From positions 992,001-1,056,000 of the forward strand of contig NZ_UGYM01000002.1 in the NCBI RefSeq assembly GCF_900456975.1: a stretch of DNA of 64,000 nucleotides, given 5' to 3'. Below the pieces are notes generated by a model. The model was not told the DNA's origin. It searched no databases and saw nothing but the letters and a program-made list of their open reading frames with translations. Both the position numbers and the translations under genes were made by a program. The DNA is from Shewanella baltica. Its GTDB lineage: Bacteria > Pseudomonadota > Gammaproteobacteria > Enterobacterales > Shewanellaceae. Shown piece by piece: positions 46,950 to 55,848 of this stretch (position 1 is its first letter; the number at the start of each line of letters is the position of its first letter).

Positions 46950-48092
46950 ATGCAAAGACGCAATTTTTTAAAAAGTGCGGCTATTTTGTCGACTGCGGGT
47001 TTTATCACGCCGGTACTGGCATCTTCCTCTAAATCGAGTGTCGTTGAACCTAGCGCAAGCGATGGACGTCGCCGTTTTATCTTAACAAACACTTACCATC
47101 TTGTTGCTCCTGAAGGCTCTGAGGGCGTGGTTAAGTTGTGGATCCCTTTGCCTGAAGACACGCAATTCCAACGGGTCAGTAAGCTGAATTTCACCGGCAG
47201 TTTTAAAGATGCTTATATCAGCTCAAACAACAGTTATGGCGCCAAAACGCTGTTTGCGACTTGGCCAGATGCCAAAGGCAGCATGACAATGACCGTTGAG
47301 TTAGATATTGAAACCTTAGATTGGGAACCGGTTAAAAGCGGCGCTTTGACTCACTATCGCACACCAACACAGATCCACTATCCTGCAGAGGTAGAACGTT
47401 ATTTACTGCCGACTAAACATATGCCGATTAACGGTATTGTGAAGCAAACGGCGGATAAAATCGTCGGTAGCGAAACTGAACCACTGAAACAAGCGCGACT
47501 GATTTACCTTTGGGTTAGCGCCAATATGTTCCGCGACAATAGTGTGATTGGCTGTGGTACAGGTGATGTGGCCAGCATTTTAGAAAGTGGCAAGTTAGGC
47601 GGTAAGTGTACCGACATTAACTCGGTATTTGTGGCGTTAATGCGCGCTGTGGGTATCCCTGCCCGTGAAATGTTTGGTATTCGCTTAGGTCAGGCGATCA
47701 AGATGGGTCATTACTCTAAAAAGGCCTTTGGGAGCGCCGATGACAAAGGGGCTGCCGATGTCAGTGGCGGTCAACATTGCCGCGCTATGTTCTATTTAGC
47801 GGGTTATGGTTGGTTGCCCGCCGATCCTGCCGATGTGACTAAAATGCGCTTAACAGAGAAAAAAGAGCACAGCGATCCTGCGGTTCAGGCAGTGAATGAT
47901 TATCTCTTTGGTAACTGGGAAATGAACTGGGTTGGCTTTAACTATGGTCGCGACTTTGATTTATTCCCTGAAGCCGAGCAGACACCACTGAATAACTTTG
48001 GTTATCCGTATGCGGAGGTCGATGGCGATCCTGTGAATTATTATGAACCAAAAGTGTTTGCCTATGACTACCAGTCAACCGAACAACGCTAA
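46950..48092 (+). CDS. Tat-exported transglutaminase-like domain protein
   Basis: This 380-residue protein begins MQRRNFLKSAA, a classic Tat motif, with cleavage after about residue 29. The transglutaminase-like core has Cys in GGKCTDINSVFVALMRAVGIPAREMFG (about residue 222), His in GGQHCRAMFY (about 276) and Asp in WLPADPADV (about 291), a full Cys-His-Asp set. Bacterial transglutaminase-like proteins are often cysteine proteases. It overlaps the MerT-like gene by 29 bp, so all three downstream genes form one unit. Its place beside metal carriers suggests that it works with metal-bound or thiol-rich substrates, but this is inference. Confidence 0.83.
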   Translation: MQRRNFLKSAAILSTAGFITPVLASSSKSSVVEPSASDGRRRFILTNTYHLVAPEGSEGVVKLWIPLPEDTQFQRVSKLNFTGSFKDAYISSNNSYGAKTLFATWPDAKGSMTMTVELDIETLDWEPVKSGALTHYRTPTQIHYPAEVERYLLPTKHMPINGIVKQTADKIVGSETEPLKQARLIYLWVSANMFRDNSVIGCGTGDVASILESGKLGGKCTDINSVFVALMRAVGIPAREMFGIRLGQAIKMGHYSKKAFGSADDKGAADVSGGQHCRAMFYLAGYGWLPADPADVTKMRLTEKKEHSDPAVQAVNDYLFGNWEMNWVGFNYGRDFDLFPEAEQTPLNNFGYPYAEVDGDPVNYYEPKVFAYDYQSTEQR

Positions 48093-48426
48093 GGGACTCT
48101 TAGCGACGATGGCCGCCGCAGTGATTGCTGCGGTTGCTTCAAGCCTATGCTGTATTGCCCCGCTTATTTATCTGGTGTTCGGGGTGTCGGCCGCGAGCCT
48201 GTCGGGGATTGAGCAGCTGAGCTGGCTGCAAGTGCCCATGTTGATACTGTCTACTGGACTTATCCTGATGGGATTTTGGCGGCTCTATTTTGCTAAAAAA
48301 CTATTGTGTACTGCGACGTTGAGTCGTACTCAGATGGTGTGGCTGTACTGGTTAACTGTGCCTGTCGTGCTGGCATTTCAGTTATATCCTTTTGTATTAC
48401 CTTGGTTATTAGAGGTGTTCGAATGA
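48064..48426 (+). CDS. MerT-like membrane protein
   Basis: A 120-residue membrane protein with three to four helices. The first helix has the Cys-Cys pair in SSLCCIAPLIYLVFGVS, as in the mercuric-ion transporter MerT, and a further Cys (KLLCTATL) lies in the middle loop. The ATG at 48064 lies 29 bp inside the end of the transglutaminase gene. Its stop overlaps the MerP-like start as ATGA. The usual merR and merA genes are not in the window, so mercury uptake for detoxification is doubtful; another soft metal is possible. Confidence 0.8.
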   Translation: MTTSQPNNAKGLLATMAAAVIAAVASSLCCIAPLIYLVFGVSAASLSGIEQLSWLQVPMLILSTGLILMGFWRLYFAKKLLCTATLSRTQMVWLYWLTVPVVLAFQLYPFVLPWLLEVFE

Positions 48427-48707
48427 AGTTAGTGTTATTTCTCGCCTTGAGCTTGTGTTCAGCGTCGAGCTGGGCGGCAAACGTGCTGGTTACCTTGAAT
48501 GTTAAGGGCATGACTTGTCCGCTGTGTGTCACTGTCGTGAATAAAGCCCTGCGTAAAACCGATGGGGTGATTAAGGCCAAAGCTTCGTTGAAAACTGAGC
48601 AAGCAATAGTGACTGTGCCAGAGGATTTTAATCTCGATAATTTACTCAAGGCCGTTGATGAAACGGGTTATAAGGGCAGTATTAACAAGATAGAGAAACA
48701 AGCTTAA
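48423..48707 (+). CDS. MerP-like periplasmic heavy-metal-binding protein
   Basis: A 94-residue exported protein: signal peptide to about residue 18, then one HMA fold with the metal motif GMTCPLC. The two cysteines bind a single soft-metal ion and should pass it to the MerT-like protein in the membrane. The gene begins at the ATG that overlaps the MerT stop and ends before a terminator. CPLC replaces the usual CAAC of MerP, so metal preference may differ. Confidence 0.85.
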   Translation: MKLVLFLALSLCSASSWAANVLVTLNVKGMTCPLCVTVVNKALRKTDGVIKAKASLKTEQAIVTVPEDFNLDNLLKAVDETGYKGSINKIEKQA

Positions 48708-48808
48708 GCGTCTTAGAACAGTTGCTGGTACCGCGTTTTAGCTGCTCGTTTTTAGCCACTTTCTCTTAGCCAGCTTTTAGCAAAAGAGTTAGCCAAAAAA
48801 TATTAAAG

Positions 48809-48842
48809 ATCAGCCTAAGTTCAAATGCTTAGGCTGATTTTA
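48809..48842. terminator. Intrinsic terminator after the merP-like gene
   Basis: ATCAGCCTAAG pairs with CTTAGGCTGAT across an 8-nt loop; a T-run follows on the plus strand and scattered T residues on the minus strand. Confidence 0.82.
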
Positions 48843-48911
48843 ACGAATAAGCCAATCTTCACGTCATCAGTCTATCTTCCACACCCGCTTACACTCTCAC
48901 CCACACCTCAT

Positions 48912-48953
48912 TCAATACTCAATACTCAATACTCAATACTCAATACTCAATAC
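48912..48953. repeat. Heptanucleotide tandem repeat, six units
   Basis: Six exact copies of TCAATAC lie downstream of the hypothetical gene at 48992-49498, about 40 bp from its end. The same octamer core (CTCAATACT) recurs in the inverted repeat near 60.4 kb. Confidence 0.95.
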
Positions 48954-48991
48954 ACCCAATCCGCTTAACATCTTGGCATACCATTGCTTGG

Positions 48992-49498
48992 TTAGCTGTA
49001 ATACACCTCGGGATCGACTCTGCGCTGCCTCTGTTCATTTTTCTCTGAAGACTCCTTTATCAGATCCATTTTTTGCGCTTGCAGTAATTCTAGCTGCTTG
49101 GCTTTTTCTTCATTAGACAGGCTTTCATCGTTGGCAATTTTTTCCATTTCAGCCTCTAGCTGCTTCAGTTTTTCCCTATCGATACCTGTACGTTTATCGA
49201 GAATCGTCTGCATGGCTTCAGCCAATTTGTCGGTGCTTTTATCTGACTCAGGGGTGCCAGCAATAGCTTGCACATTACCCGTATAGCCTTGTTTAGCGTT
49301 AGGTGCGAGATGGCTATAGGTATCGGCTGTCGTTACAGGCGCAGAAGAGGAGAGGGTTACAGTATCTTGGCTTGCTGTTGAACCCGATGCCTTAATCAAA
49401 GTGGGATCATTGGCTTGGCTGCTCTGACTCGATTTGAGTTGCGTGAGTGCTAAATTTGCATAGGGATTGGTATAGCTGTTGGGATTGATTGTGCTCAT
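48992..49498 (-). CDS. Hypothetical protein with a C-terminal coiled coil
   Basis: A 168-residue protein that I do not recognise. The N-terminal half is Ser/Thr/Asn-rich and probably disordered. Residues about 95-155 form a charged coiled coil (REKLKQLEAEMEKIAND...EKAKQLELLQAQK). There is no signal peptide or membrane segment. A reasonable ATG start has GGAA nearby. The gene is isolated, facing the merP-like gene, and its function is unknown. Confidence 0.7.
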   Translation of the reverse strand: MSTINPNSYTNPYANLALTQLKSSQSSQANDPTLIKASGSTASQDTVTLSSSAPVTTADTYSHLAPNAKQGYTGNVQAIAGTPESDKSTDKLAEAMQTILDKRTGIDREKLKQLEAEMEKIANDESLSNEEKAKQLELLQAQKMDLIKESSEKNEQRQRRVDPEVYYS

Positions 49499-49799
49499 GT
49501 CCGATTCCTTTTGGTATGGCCCAGTGGTTGCGATTGAGTCCCTTGGTCACCTTTGGCTTTAATGCTGTGCGGTTAAATGGTGCTACTGGGCGTTCAACTC
49601 AATCTAATGATGCTCGGTATTTTATTAAGCAAGTTAGAGGCCAACTCAGGCTTATGTGGGGTTTATGTATGGTTCATTCGTGATTGATTTATCAGAAGTC
49701 ACGCTTGAACGAGGCTTTTAAAAAATATTTATACAAAAAATTGATCCTTGTACAACTATGGTCCGTAATTAAAGACATAGTGATACAAGGAGTCGACTT
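49499..49799. other. Divergent region before the photolyase cluster
   Basis: 301 bp with no convincing gene; a 64-codon open frame at 49489-49683 overlaps the hypothetical gene and looks spurious. The right-hand 70 bp hold the promoter and palindrome of the photolyase cluster. Confidence 0.5.
49741..49769 (+). promoter_or_regulatory. Predicted promoter and operator of the photolyase cluster
   Basis: TTGATCC (49741-49747) can serve as a -35 and CGTAAT (49764-49769) as a -10, with a 17-bp spacer. TGATCC is the -35 I remember for the singlet-oxygen sigma factor of the ECF/ChrR type. The palindrome TTGTACAA (49748-49755) lies between the two elements, and TGTACA-type sites are typical of LitR/CarH regulators. 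AAGGAG (49787-49792) is the ribosome binding site. Confidence 0.55.
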
Positions 49800-50753
49800 A
49801 TGTACAAGTTTAACCCGCAGCGAATTCAGATTGGGATCAGTGCTTGCTTATTAGGGGAGAAGGTTCGTTTTGATGGCGGACATAAAAATTCTACCTATTG
49901 TAATCAAGAGATTAAGCAATTTTTCGATTATGTGCCTATCTGTCCAGAAATGGCGATTGGCCTAGGTGCACCCCGTAAAAGTATCCGTTTAGTCCGTGAT
50001 GGTGAAATCATCTTAGTGCAGAGCGGTGACGGTAGCTTAGATGTGACCGATAAGCTCAATGAATACAGCGAAAACAAGGTTGAAGAGCTTGATTTCCTCG
50101 GCGGATACTTGCTTTGCGCTAAGTCGCCAACCTGCGGCATGGAGCGGGTGACAGAGTACAAAATTGGCACTAACAATGGCTCTAAGTCGGGGATTGGTGT
50201 GTTCGCCCGCAAGTTGATGGAGCGATATCCACTATTGCCTGTGGAAGAAGAAGGCCGCTTGCATGACATGGTGCTACGGGAGAACTTTTTCACCCGCGTT
50301 TATGCCTATCACGATTGGCACCTGATGAAGCATGAAGGGCTGACTAAGCATAAGTTAGTGAAGTTTCATTCCCGCTATAAATATTTATTAATGGCGCATA
50401 GCCCTACATGGTATCGCGAGCTTGGGCCGATAGTGGCCAATATTGAGGATCTTGAACAAAGCGCAACCCGCTACTTTGAAGGCTTTATGACGGCCCTCAA
50501 AATCAATGCGACCCGTAAAAATCATACCAGTACGCTGCAGCATATTCAGGGCTACTTTAAAAAGCATTTGAGCAAAGAGCAAAAGACAGAACTGTCTGAA
50601 GCGATTATGAAATATCGCGAAGGTTTATTGCCTCTGTTAGTGCCTATCACGCTTATCAACCATTATCTGCGGGAATTCCCAACGCCTTACATAGAAGAGC
50701 AAGTGTATTTGAATCCCCATCCAGAGGCGTTGAAGCTGCGCTATGCCTACTAG
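49800..50753 (+). CDS. DUF523-DUF1722 fusion protein (YbgA type)
   Basis: This is a 317-residue protein. The N-terminal DUF523 domain (about 1-155) has conserved cysteines in SACLLGEKVRFDGGHK, CPEMAIGLG and AKSPTCGMERV, which may bind metal or an iron-sulfur cluster. The C-terminal DUF1722 domain (about 185-305) has the YbgA-type motif LVKFHSRYKYLLMAHSP. Relatives often sit beside photolyase genes, as here, but the biochemistry is unknown. It is the first gene of the cluster, 60 bp before the LitR-like regulator. Confidence 0.88.
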   Translation: MYKFNPQRIQIGISACLLGEKVRFDGGHKNSTYCNQEIKQFFDYVPICPEMAIGLGAPRKSIRLVRDGEIILVQSGDGSLDVTDKLNEYSENKVEELDFLGGYLLCAKSPTCGMERVTEYKIGTNNGSKSGIGVFARKLMERYPLLPVEEEGRLHDMVLRENFFTRVYAYHDWHLMKHEGLTKHKLVKFHSRYKYLLMAHSPTWYRELGPIVANIEDLEQSATRYFEGFMTALKINATRKNHTSTLQHIQGYFKKHLSKEQKTELSEAIMKYREGLLPLLVPITLINHYLREFPTPYIEEQVYLNPHPEALKLRYAY

Positions 50754-50813
50754 TATTGGCTTTGCCGTACTGAGTGGTTTTTAGCTTTGAATGTAGTGAG
50801 TTATTACTGATAT

Positions 50814-51842
50814 ATGAAACAAGATACCCAGTCCATGACCAGCGATGAGCCCAATGATGGCGTGTTACTCCCCATTGGTGAAGTGTCGGCCTTAACCGGC
50901 GTGAATGCCGTGACCTTAAGGGCATGGCAGCGCCGTTTTGGTTTAGTGATCCCTGCGCGCACGCCCAAGGGACACAGATTATATACGAGTGAAAATATCC
51001 AAGAAATCCATGAGATTAATGCATGGTTAGCTAAAGGTGTTGCGATCAGCAAGGTTAAACCTTTGTTGATGAGTGCCGCCAAATTATCAAGTGAAATGAT
51101 TGAATCCCAAGTTGTCGATCTGTGGGGGGAGCAAATTACTGCGCTGAATGCGGCATTGTTCGACTTCAATCAGCATAAATTGCAGCAGATATTAGACGAT
51201 GCATTTGGCTTATATCCGTTTCAATTAGTGAAAGAAAAGTTACTGCAACCTTGGCTTAATCAACTCGAAGACTTAGTGGATGAGCGGCTCGATGCCGAGT
51301 TAATTCTCGCTTGGTTAAAAAGTGAATTACTCAGCCGAGTTGGTGGGCGTTATGCCTTTACCGGACAGGCCATTGCGGCGCGAATGGCTGTGGTGCAGTT
51401 ATCCCGCGGCGCGTCCACTCCGCCTAATTCTTCCCGTACTAAAAGCTTGTTTTCTCAGCTCTTATCGCTCGAGTTAGCGTCGCTTCGAGTATCGGTTATC
51501 GACCTTGGCGAGCAGGCCATAGGTAGTTTACCGCTGCTGCAGGGTAGGCTTAACGTCGATGCACTTTTGCTGATCCCTGATCCAAATCATTCGGGGTCTG
51601 AGCAGACTGAAATGCTCACTGTATTGGCACAAATGAGTTTCCCCTGCCGATTTGTTGGCCCCTTTGTACCGACGTTGACTTCCTTATCGGCTTTCTGGGC
51701 GCCTTCGATGACTGACTTTATTGGACAAATGCCGTCTCGCTCAGTGGGGAAGGTCAACAGAAGTCACAAAGGCAAAGGGAAAAGTATTGGCGTGAGTCAA
51801 AGCGAGCAGGGCAATAGTGGAGAAAACAATGACATCAGTTAA
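50814..51842 (+). CDS. MerR-family LitR/CarH-like regulator with degenerate cobalamin domain
   Basis: A 342-residue regulator. The MerR DNA-binding domain is at about 18-90 (IGEVSALTGVNAVTLRAWQRRFG). The rest resembles the B12-binding module of CarH/LitR light sensors, but two key features are altered. The sensor motif W-x9-E-H appears as W147-x9-E157-R158, and no ExHxxG lower-ligand His is found near residue 205-215. It therefore probably does not bind adenosylcobalamin in the usual way, which is reminiscent of class-II LitR proteins that depend on a separate photoreceptor. It overlaps phrB by 14 bp. Confidence 0.8.
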   Translation: MKQDTQSMTSDEPNDGVLLPIGEVSALTGVNAVTLRAWQRRFGLVIPARTPKGHRLYTSENIQEIHEINAWLAKGVAISKVKPLLMSAAKLSSEMIESQVVDLWGEQITALNAALFDFNQHKLQQILDDAFGLYPFQLVKEKLLQPWLNQLEDLVDERLDAELILAWLKSELLSRVGGRYAFTGQAIAARMAVVQLSRGASTPPNSSRTKSLFSQLLSLELASLRVSVIDLGEQAIGSLPLLQGRLNVDALLLIPDPNHSGSEQTEMLTVLAQMSFPCRFVGPFVPTLTSLSAFWAPSMTDFIGQMPSRSVGKVNRSHKGKGKSIGVSQSEQGNSGENNDIS

Positions 51843-53331
51843 CGATTCAATGCCAATAGATTCAATGTCAATAAAAGTGCAGGGCAATAATGCATTGATG
51901 TGGTTTCGCCAAGATTTACGCCTCGCCGATAATCAGGCGCTAACCGCTGCTTGCGATTGGGCTCGGGAGAATGGCGTGGCACTTAAGGCGATTTATATCG
52001 CTACGCCAACCCAGTGGCAACGCCATGATGTGGCGCCCATTCAGTTGGATTTTATCGAACGTCATATTAATTTACTTGCCCAAGGGCTGGCGAGTTTGGG
52101 GATTATATTCGAATTAATTCAGTTAGATACCTTTGCCGATGTGCCAGCGTTTATCAGTGATTACTGCCAGCAGCAAGGTATTAGCCGCGTGTTTGCCGGC
52201 AGTGAGCCTGAGATTAACGAGCAACAGCGTGACCAAGCCTGTATTCAGGCGGGTATTCCTCTGGTATTAACCGATGAGCATTGTTTGCTTAAGCCGGGCA
52301 CAGTGCTGAACTTGTCCGGCGACATGTATAAGGTTTTCACCCCTTTTAGCCGTAAGTGGCGAGAAATTGCCGCTCGCCATGCCATTTTGCCGCTTCCAGT
52401 TCCGGCGCCGCTTGGACCTGTGTTGACCGAGCCAAAGCCACATTTGTTTAACAATGTCACTAAAGTATCGAGTGAACTTTGGGCTGCGGGAGAAGGGCAG
52501 GCAAAGCGTTTGCTTTCTGCATTTATTCAACAAAAAGTGCAGGATTATAAGCAAGATAGGGATTTCCCTGCCATCGATGGTACCAGTTCAATTTCACCCT
52601 ATTTAGCCATTGGCGTCGTTAGCCCAAGACAATGCGTTGCCGCGTTGCTGCATGACTTCCCCGAGGTAATTGTCGACGATACTAGCCCAGCTCGTACTTG
52701 GTTAAATGAGCTTACCTGGCGTGAGTTTTATCGTCATTTGCTGGTGGCATTTCCTGACTTATCTAAAAATCATAATTTCAATCGACAAGCCGACCATGTG
52801 CAGTGGCGCAATAATCCGCAGGAGTTTGCCGCTTGGTGTGAAGGTCGTACTGGCTATCCGATTGTCGATGCGGCAATGCGCCAGCTCAATCAAACGGGTT
52901 GGATGCATAACCGTTTGCGTATGGTGGTGGCGAGTTTCCTAACGAAACATCTGCTGATTGATTGGCGTTGGGGCGAGCGTTATTTTCGCCAAAAGCTCAT
53001 CGATGGTGACTTGGCTGCAAATAATGGCGGTTGGCAGTGGTCCGCAGGTTGTGGCTGCGATGCCCAGCCTTATTTCCGCATTTTTAATCCTATGAGCCAG
53101 AGTGAAAAGTTTGATCCAGATGGCAGCTTCATCCGTAAGTACTTACCAGAGCTCGCATCTTGGGGAATTAAGCAATTACATCAACCCAGTACAGCGCAGA
53201 CACCGTCCTTGTTTGAACAGCCGTTATTTAACACTCAAACGGCTTATCCGAGTGCGATTGTCGAGCACAGTGCAGCAAGAGCAAGGGCGTTAACCGTACT
53301 AGGCGTATTGAAAAAGGCCACGGCCCAATAA
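51829..53331 (+). CDS. phrB: Deoxyribodipyrimidine photolyase
   Basis: This is a 500-residue light-driven DNA repair enzyme that splits cyclobutane pyrimidine dimers. The N-terminal antenna-binding domain starts LMWFRQDLRLADNQAL. The FAD domain has TSSISPYLAIGVVSPRQC, WLNELTWREFYRHLL, the GRTGYPIVDAAMRQL block and the WSAGCGCDAQPYFRIFNPMSQ segment, with Trp residues of the electron-transfer chain. I chose the ATG at 51829, with GGAG 6 bp upstream; a GTG four codons earlier is less likely. The start lies within the end of the regulator gene. Confidence 0.95.
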   Translation: MTSVNDSMPIDSMSIKVQGNNALMWFRQDLRLADNQALTAACDWARENGVALKAIYIATPTQWQRHDVAPIQLDFIERHINLLAQGLASLGIIFELIQLDTFADVPAFISDYCQQQGISRVFAGSEPEINEQQRDQACIQAGIPLVLTDEHCLLKPGTVLNLSGDMYKVFTPFSRKWREIAARHAILPLPVPAPLGPVLTEPKPHLFNNVTKVSSELWAAGEGQAKRLLSAFIQQKVQDYKQDRDFPAIDGTSSISPYLAIGVVSPRQCVAALLHDFPEVIVDDTSPARTWLNELTWREFYRHLLVAFPDLSKNHNFNRQADHVQWRNNPQEFAAWCEGRTGYPIVDAAMRQLNQTGWMHNRLRMVVASFLTKHLLIDWRWGERYFRQKLIDGDLAANNGGWQWSAGCGCDAQPYFRIFNPMSQSEKFDPDGSFIRKYLPELASWGIKQLHQPSTAQTPSLFEQPLFNTQTAYPSAIVEHSAARARALTVLGVLKKATAQ

Positions 53332-53354
53332 ATAGGATCAGGAGCAATAACAAG

Positions 53355-53801
53355 ATGACAAACCAAGCGACGACTGAGACTAATACGCTTATTGATGATT
53401 TTATTCAGCTTTATCAAGCCTTGAATAAAGATAACTTGCACCTGTTGGGTCAAGTTTACGACGACAGTATTAGCTTTACCGATCCTATGCATCAAATTAC
53501 AGGGCTAGAGTCGTTAACTCAGTACTTCGCGAAGTTATATAAGAATGTTAAGCATATTCAGTTTGAGATCAAAGAAGTACAGCAGGATGCGAATCAAGCT
53601 GCGCTGTTTTGGCAGATGGAATATAGCCACCCTAAGTTGAATAAAGGCGGACTTATCCGTGTTGATGGCATGAGCCAACTTAAATTCAACGACAAGATTT
53701 ATTTTCACAGGGATTACTTCGACTTAGGGCAAATGTTGTACGAGCATTTGCCTTGCATGGGCGGGCTTATCCGCTTGCTTAAAGACAGGGCGGCTAAGTA
53801 A
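53355..53801 (+). CDS. NTF2/SnoaL-like protein
   Basis: A 148-residue single-domain cone-shaped NTF2 fold, from LIDDFIQLYQALNKDNLHLLGQVYDDSISFTDPMHQITG onward. Such proteins act as isomerases or binding proteins for small hydrophobic compounds. This subgroup is fixed beside photolyase and the SDR gene in many marine gammaproteobacteria. Its stop codon shares one base with the next ATG (TAATG). Confidence 0.82.
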   Translation: MTNQATTETNTLIDDFIQLYQALNKDNLHLLGQVYDDSISFTDPMHQITGLESLTQYFAKLYKNVKHIQFEIKEVQQDANQAALFWQMEYSHPKLNKGGLIRVDGMSQLKFNDKIYFHRDYFDLGQMLYEHLPCMGGLIRLLKDRAAK

Positions 53802-54601
53802 TGGACGTTGTTAAGCCATTGAAAATAAATGCCGTGCTTATTACAGGTGCAAGCTCAGGAATTGGGCTGCAACTGGCGCAGGATTATTTAGCCTTAGGTT
53901 GGCACGTCATTGCCTGTGGCCGCTCCCAAGAAAGATTAGATGCGTTAGCCTTGAATGAACTCGTAGGTGCCACGCTGTTAATTTTTGATATATCCCAGCG
54001 CGACCAAGTTCAACAAGCTGGCCACGATTTAGCCGAGCTGTTGGCGAAAACCGATTGTCAGCTCGATTTGGTGGTTTTGAACGCAGGCAGTTGTGAGTAT
54101 ATAGACGATGCTAAGGCCTTCGATGATGTGTTATTCGAGCGCGTCGTCCATACCAATTTAATTGCGATGGGATATTGTCTCAGCGCATTTTTACCTTTAA
54201 TGCCAAGGGGTTCACGTATTGGTTTAATGAGTTCCAGCGCTATTTACTTACCTTTCCCTCGCGCTGAAGCCTACGGCGCCTCTAAAGCTGGCGTGCAGTA
54301 TCTCGCTTCGAGTCTCTCGCTTGATCTTGCTAAGAATGACATAGGTGTGAGCTTGATTTGCCCTGGTTTTGTGGCGACGCCACTGACCGCAAAAAATGAT
54401 TTTTCTATGCCAATGCAAGTGAGTGTGCAAACCGCTTCTAAGGCAATCCGCAATGGACTTAAAGGTGGCAAGCGCGAGATCCATTTTCCGCGACGCTTTA
54501 CTTATCTATTGAAATTGATGTCGTTTTTACCTGCCTTTGTGTGGCAAAAAATGATTGCAAACGATACTCAAGCCAAGCCGCTTAAGGACAAGAGTTTATG
54601 A
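53801..54601 (+). CDS. Short-chain dehydrogenase/reductase
   Basis: A 266-residue NAD(P)-dependent oxidoreductase. The cofactor motif is TGASSGIG (about 17-24), NAG lies in LNAGS (about 88-92), and the catalytic Tyr and Lys lie in YGASKAG (about 161-167) with a preceding Ser in MSSSA. Substrate unknown; the context suggests a lipid or fatty-acid step. Its end overlaps the FAD gene by four bases (ATGA). Confidence 0.9.
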   Translation: MDVVKPLKINAVLITGASSGIGLQLAQDYLALGWHVIACGRSQERLDALALNELVGATLLIFDISQRDQVQQAGHDLAELLAKTDCQLDLVVLNAGSCEYIDDAKAFDDVLFERVVHTNLIAMGYCLSAFLPLMPRGSRIGLMSSSAIYLPFPRAEAYGASKAGVQYLASSLSLDLAKNDIGVSLICPGFVATPLTAKNDFSMPMQVSVQTASKAIRNGLKGGKREIHFPRRFTYLLKLMSFLPAFVWQKMIANDTQAKPLKDKSL

Positions 54602-55848
54602 AAAATATCGCCATTGTCGGCACCGGCATTTCTGGATTAACCTGCGGCCATCTATTAAGCGAGTCGCACAAGGTCACAGTGTTTGAGGCCAATGACTATA
54701 TCGGCGGCCACACGGCGACAGTCGATGTGGAGCACCAAGGCCAAACCTACGCCATAGACACAGGTTTTATCGTGTTTAATGACAGAACCTATCCACGATT
54801 TGAGCGTTTATTGGCTCGCCTTAACGTGACCATATTACCGACTGAGATGAGTTTCAGCGTCCATAATGCGCTGACAGGGCTTGAATATAACGGCCACAAT
54901 TTAGGGAGTTTGTTTGCCCAAAAGCGTAACCTGCTGAATCCGCGCTTTTGGGCCTTTTTAAAAGAAATTCTACGCTTCAATAAAGGCTGTAAGGCACTCT
55001 ATCAACAGGATATTTACCCTGAAGGCAACTTAGGTGATTATTTAGACAGTGAAAACTTTTCGCGCTTTTTTGCCGAGCACTATATTTTGCCCATGGGCGC
55101 GGCAATTTGGTCTTCGAGCATAGAAGATATGCGTGCGTTTTCGTTGAAGTTTTTTATTCGCTTCTTCCAGCACCACGGTTTATTAAATGTCAGTGATAGG
55201 CCCCAGTGGTATGTGCTAAAGGGCGGCTCGCGCAGCTATATTCCTGATCTTATTGCGCCATTTAAAGACAATATTCGCCTTAACTCTCCTGTGACAGGTA
55301 TTGAACGTCATGGCAATGGGGTGAAGTTGCAGGTCCACGGTGAATGGTTGGAATTCGATGAGGTGATTTTAGCCTGTCATAGCGACCAAGCACTGCGGAT
55401 GTTAAACGATCCCACGCCCACAGAACGCGCCATTTTAGGCGATCTCAGCTACCAGAATAACGATGTGGTGCTGCACATGGATACGCGCATCTTGCCTAAG
55501 CGAAAAGCGGCCTGGGCGAGTTGGAACTATCGGTTAGATGGCAATCTAAAACGCCCAGCGTCAGTGACTTACAACATGAACATACTGCAGCAGTTGCCAG
55601 CCAATGCTCCGACGTTTTGTGTCACTTTGAATCAGTCAGAGTTGATTGATGAGGCGAAAGTGATACGCCGCTTCAATTATGCCCACCCAGTGTTTAACGA
55701 AGCCAGCCTTAAGGCCCAGGGCCGCCGTGAGGAAATATCCGGCCAAAATCATACCCATTTTGCTGGAGCCTATTGGCACAATGGTTTCCATGAAGATGGT
55801 GTTCGCAGTGCACTGGATGTGTGTGCCCATTTTGGTGTCAGCCTATGA
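54598..55848 (+). CDS. FAD-dependent amine-oxidase-like protein
   Basis: A 416-residue flavoprotein starting with the dinucleotide-binding motif [14 protein letters not shown], then [14 protein letters not shown]. It belongs to the NAD(P)/FAD-binding group found beside cfa-like genes, which resembles amine oxidases and phytoene desaturases. In the Rhodobacter singlet-oxygen regulon, a relative of this cluster supports formation of an unusual methylated or furan-containing fatty acid, so fatty-acyl desaturation is a plausible role. It is coupled to its neighbours by ATGA overlaps on both sides. Confidence 0.85.
   Translation: MKNIAIVGTGISGLTCGHLLSESHKVTVFEANDYIGGHTATVDVEHQGQTYAIDTGFIVFNDRTYPRFERLLARLNVTILPTEMSFSVHNALTGLEYNGHNLGSLFAQKRNLLNPRFWAFLKEILRFNKGCKALYQQDIYPEGNLGDYLDSENFSRFFAEHYILPMGAAIWSSSIEDMRAFSLKFFIRFFQHHGLLNVSDRPQWYVLKGGSRSYIPDLIAPFKDNIRLNSPVTGIERHGNGVKLQVHGEWLEFDEVILACHSDQALRMLNDPTPTERAILGDLSYQNNDVVLHMDTRILPKRKAAWASWNYRLDGNLKRPASVTYNMNILQQLPANAPTFCVTLNQSELIDEAKVIRRFNYAHPVFNEASLKAQGRREEISGQNHTHFAGAYWHNGFHEDGVRSALDVCAHFGVSL

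Noticed and set aside
48064..48707. Mercury-resistance operon
   Set aside because: merR and merA are absent and the upstream gene is a transglutaminase-like protein, so a standard mer operon is not supported.
48912..48953. Possible CRISPR-type array
   Set aside because: The units are seven bases, contiguous and without spacers, and no cas genes are present.
49489..49683. A 64-codon frame upstream of the photolyase cluster
   Set aside because: It overlaps the start of the hypothetical gene on the other strand and has no Shine-Dalgarno or family features.
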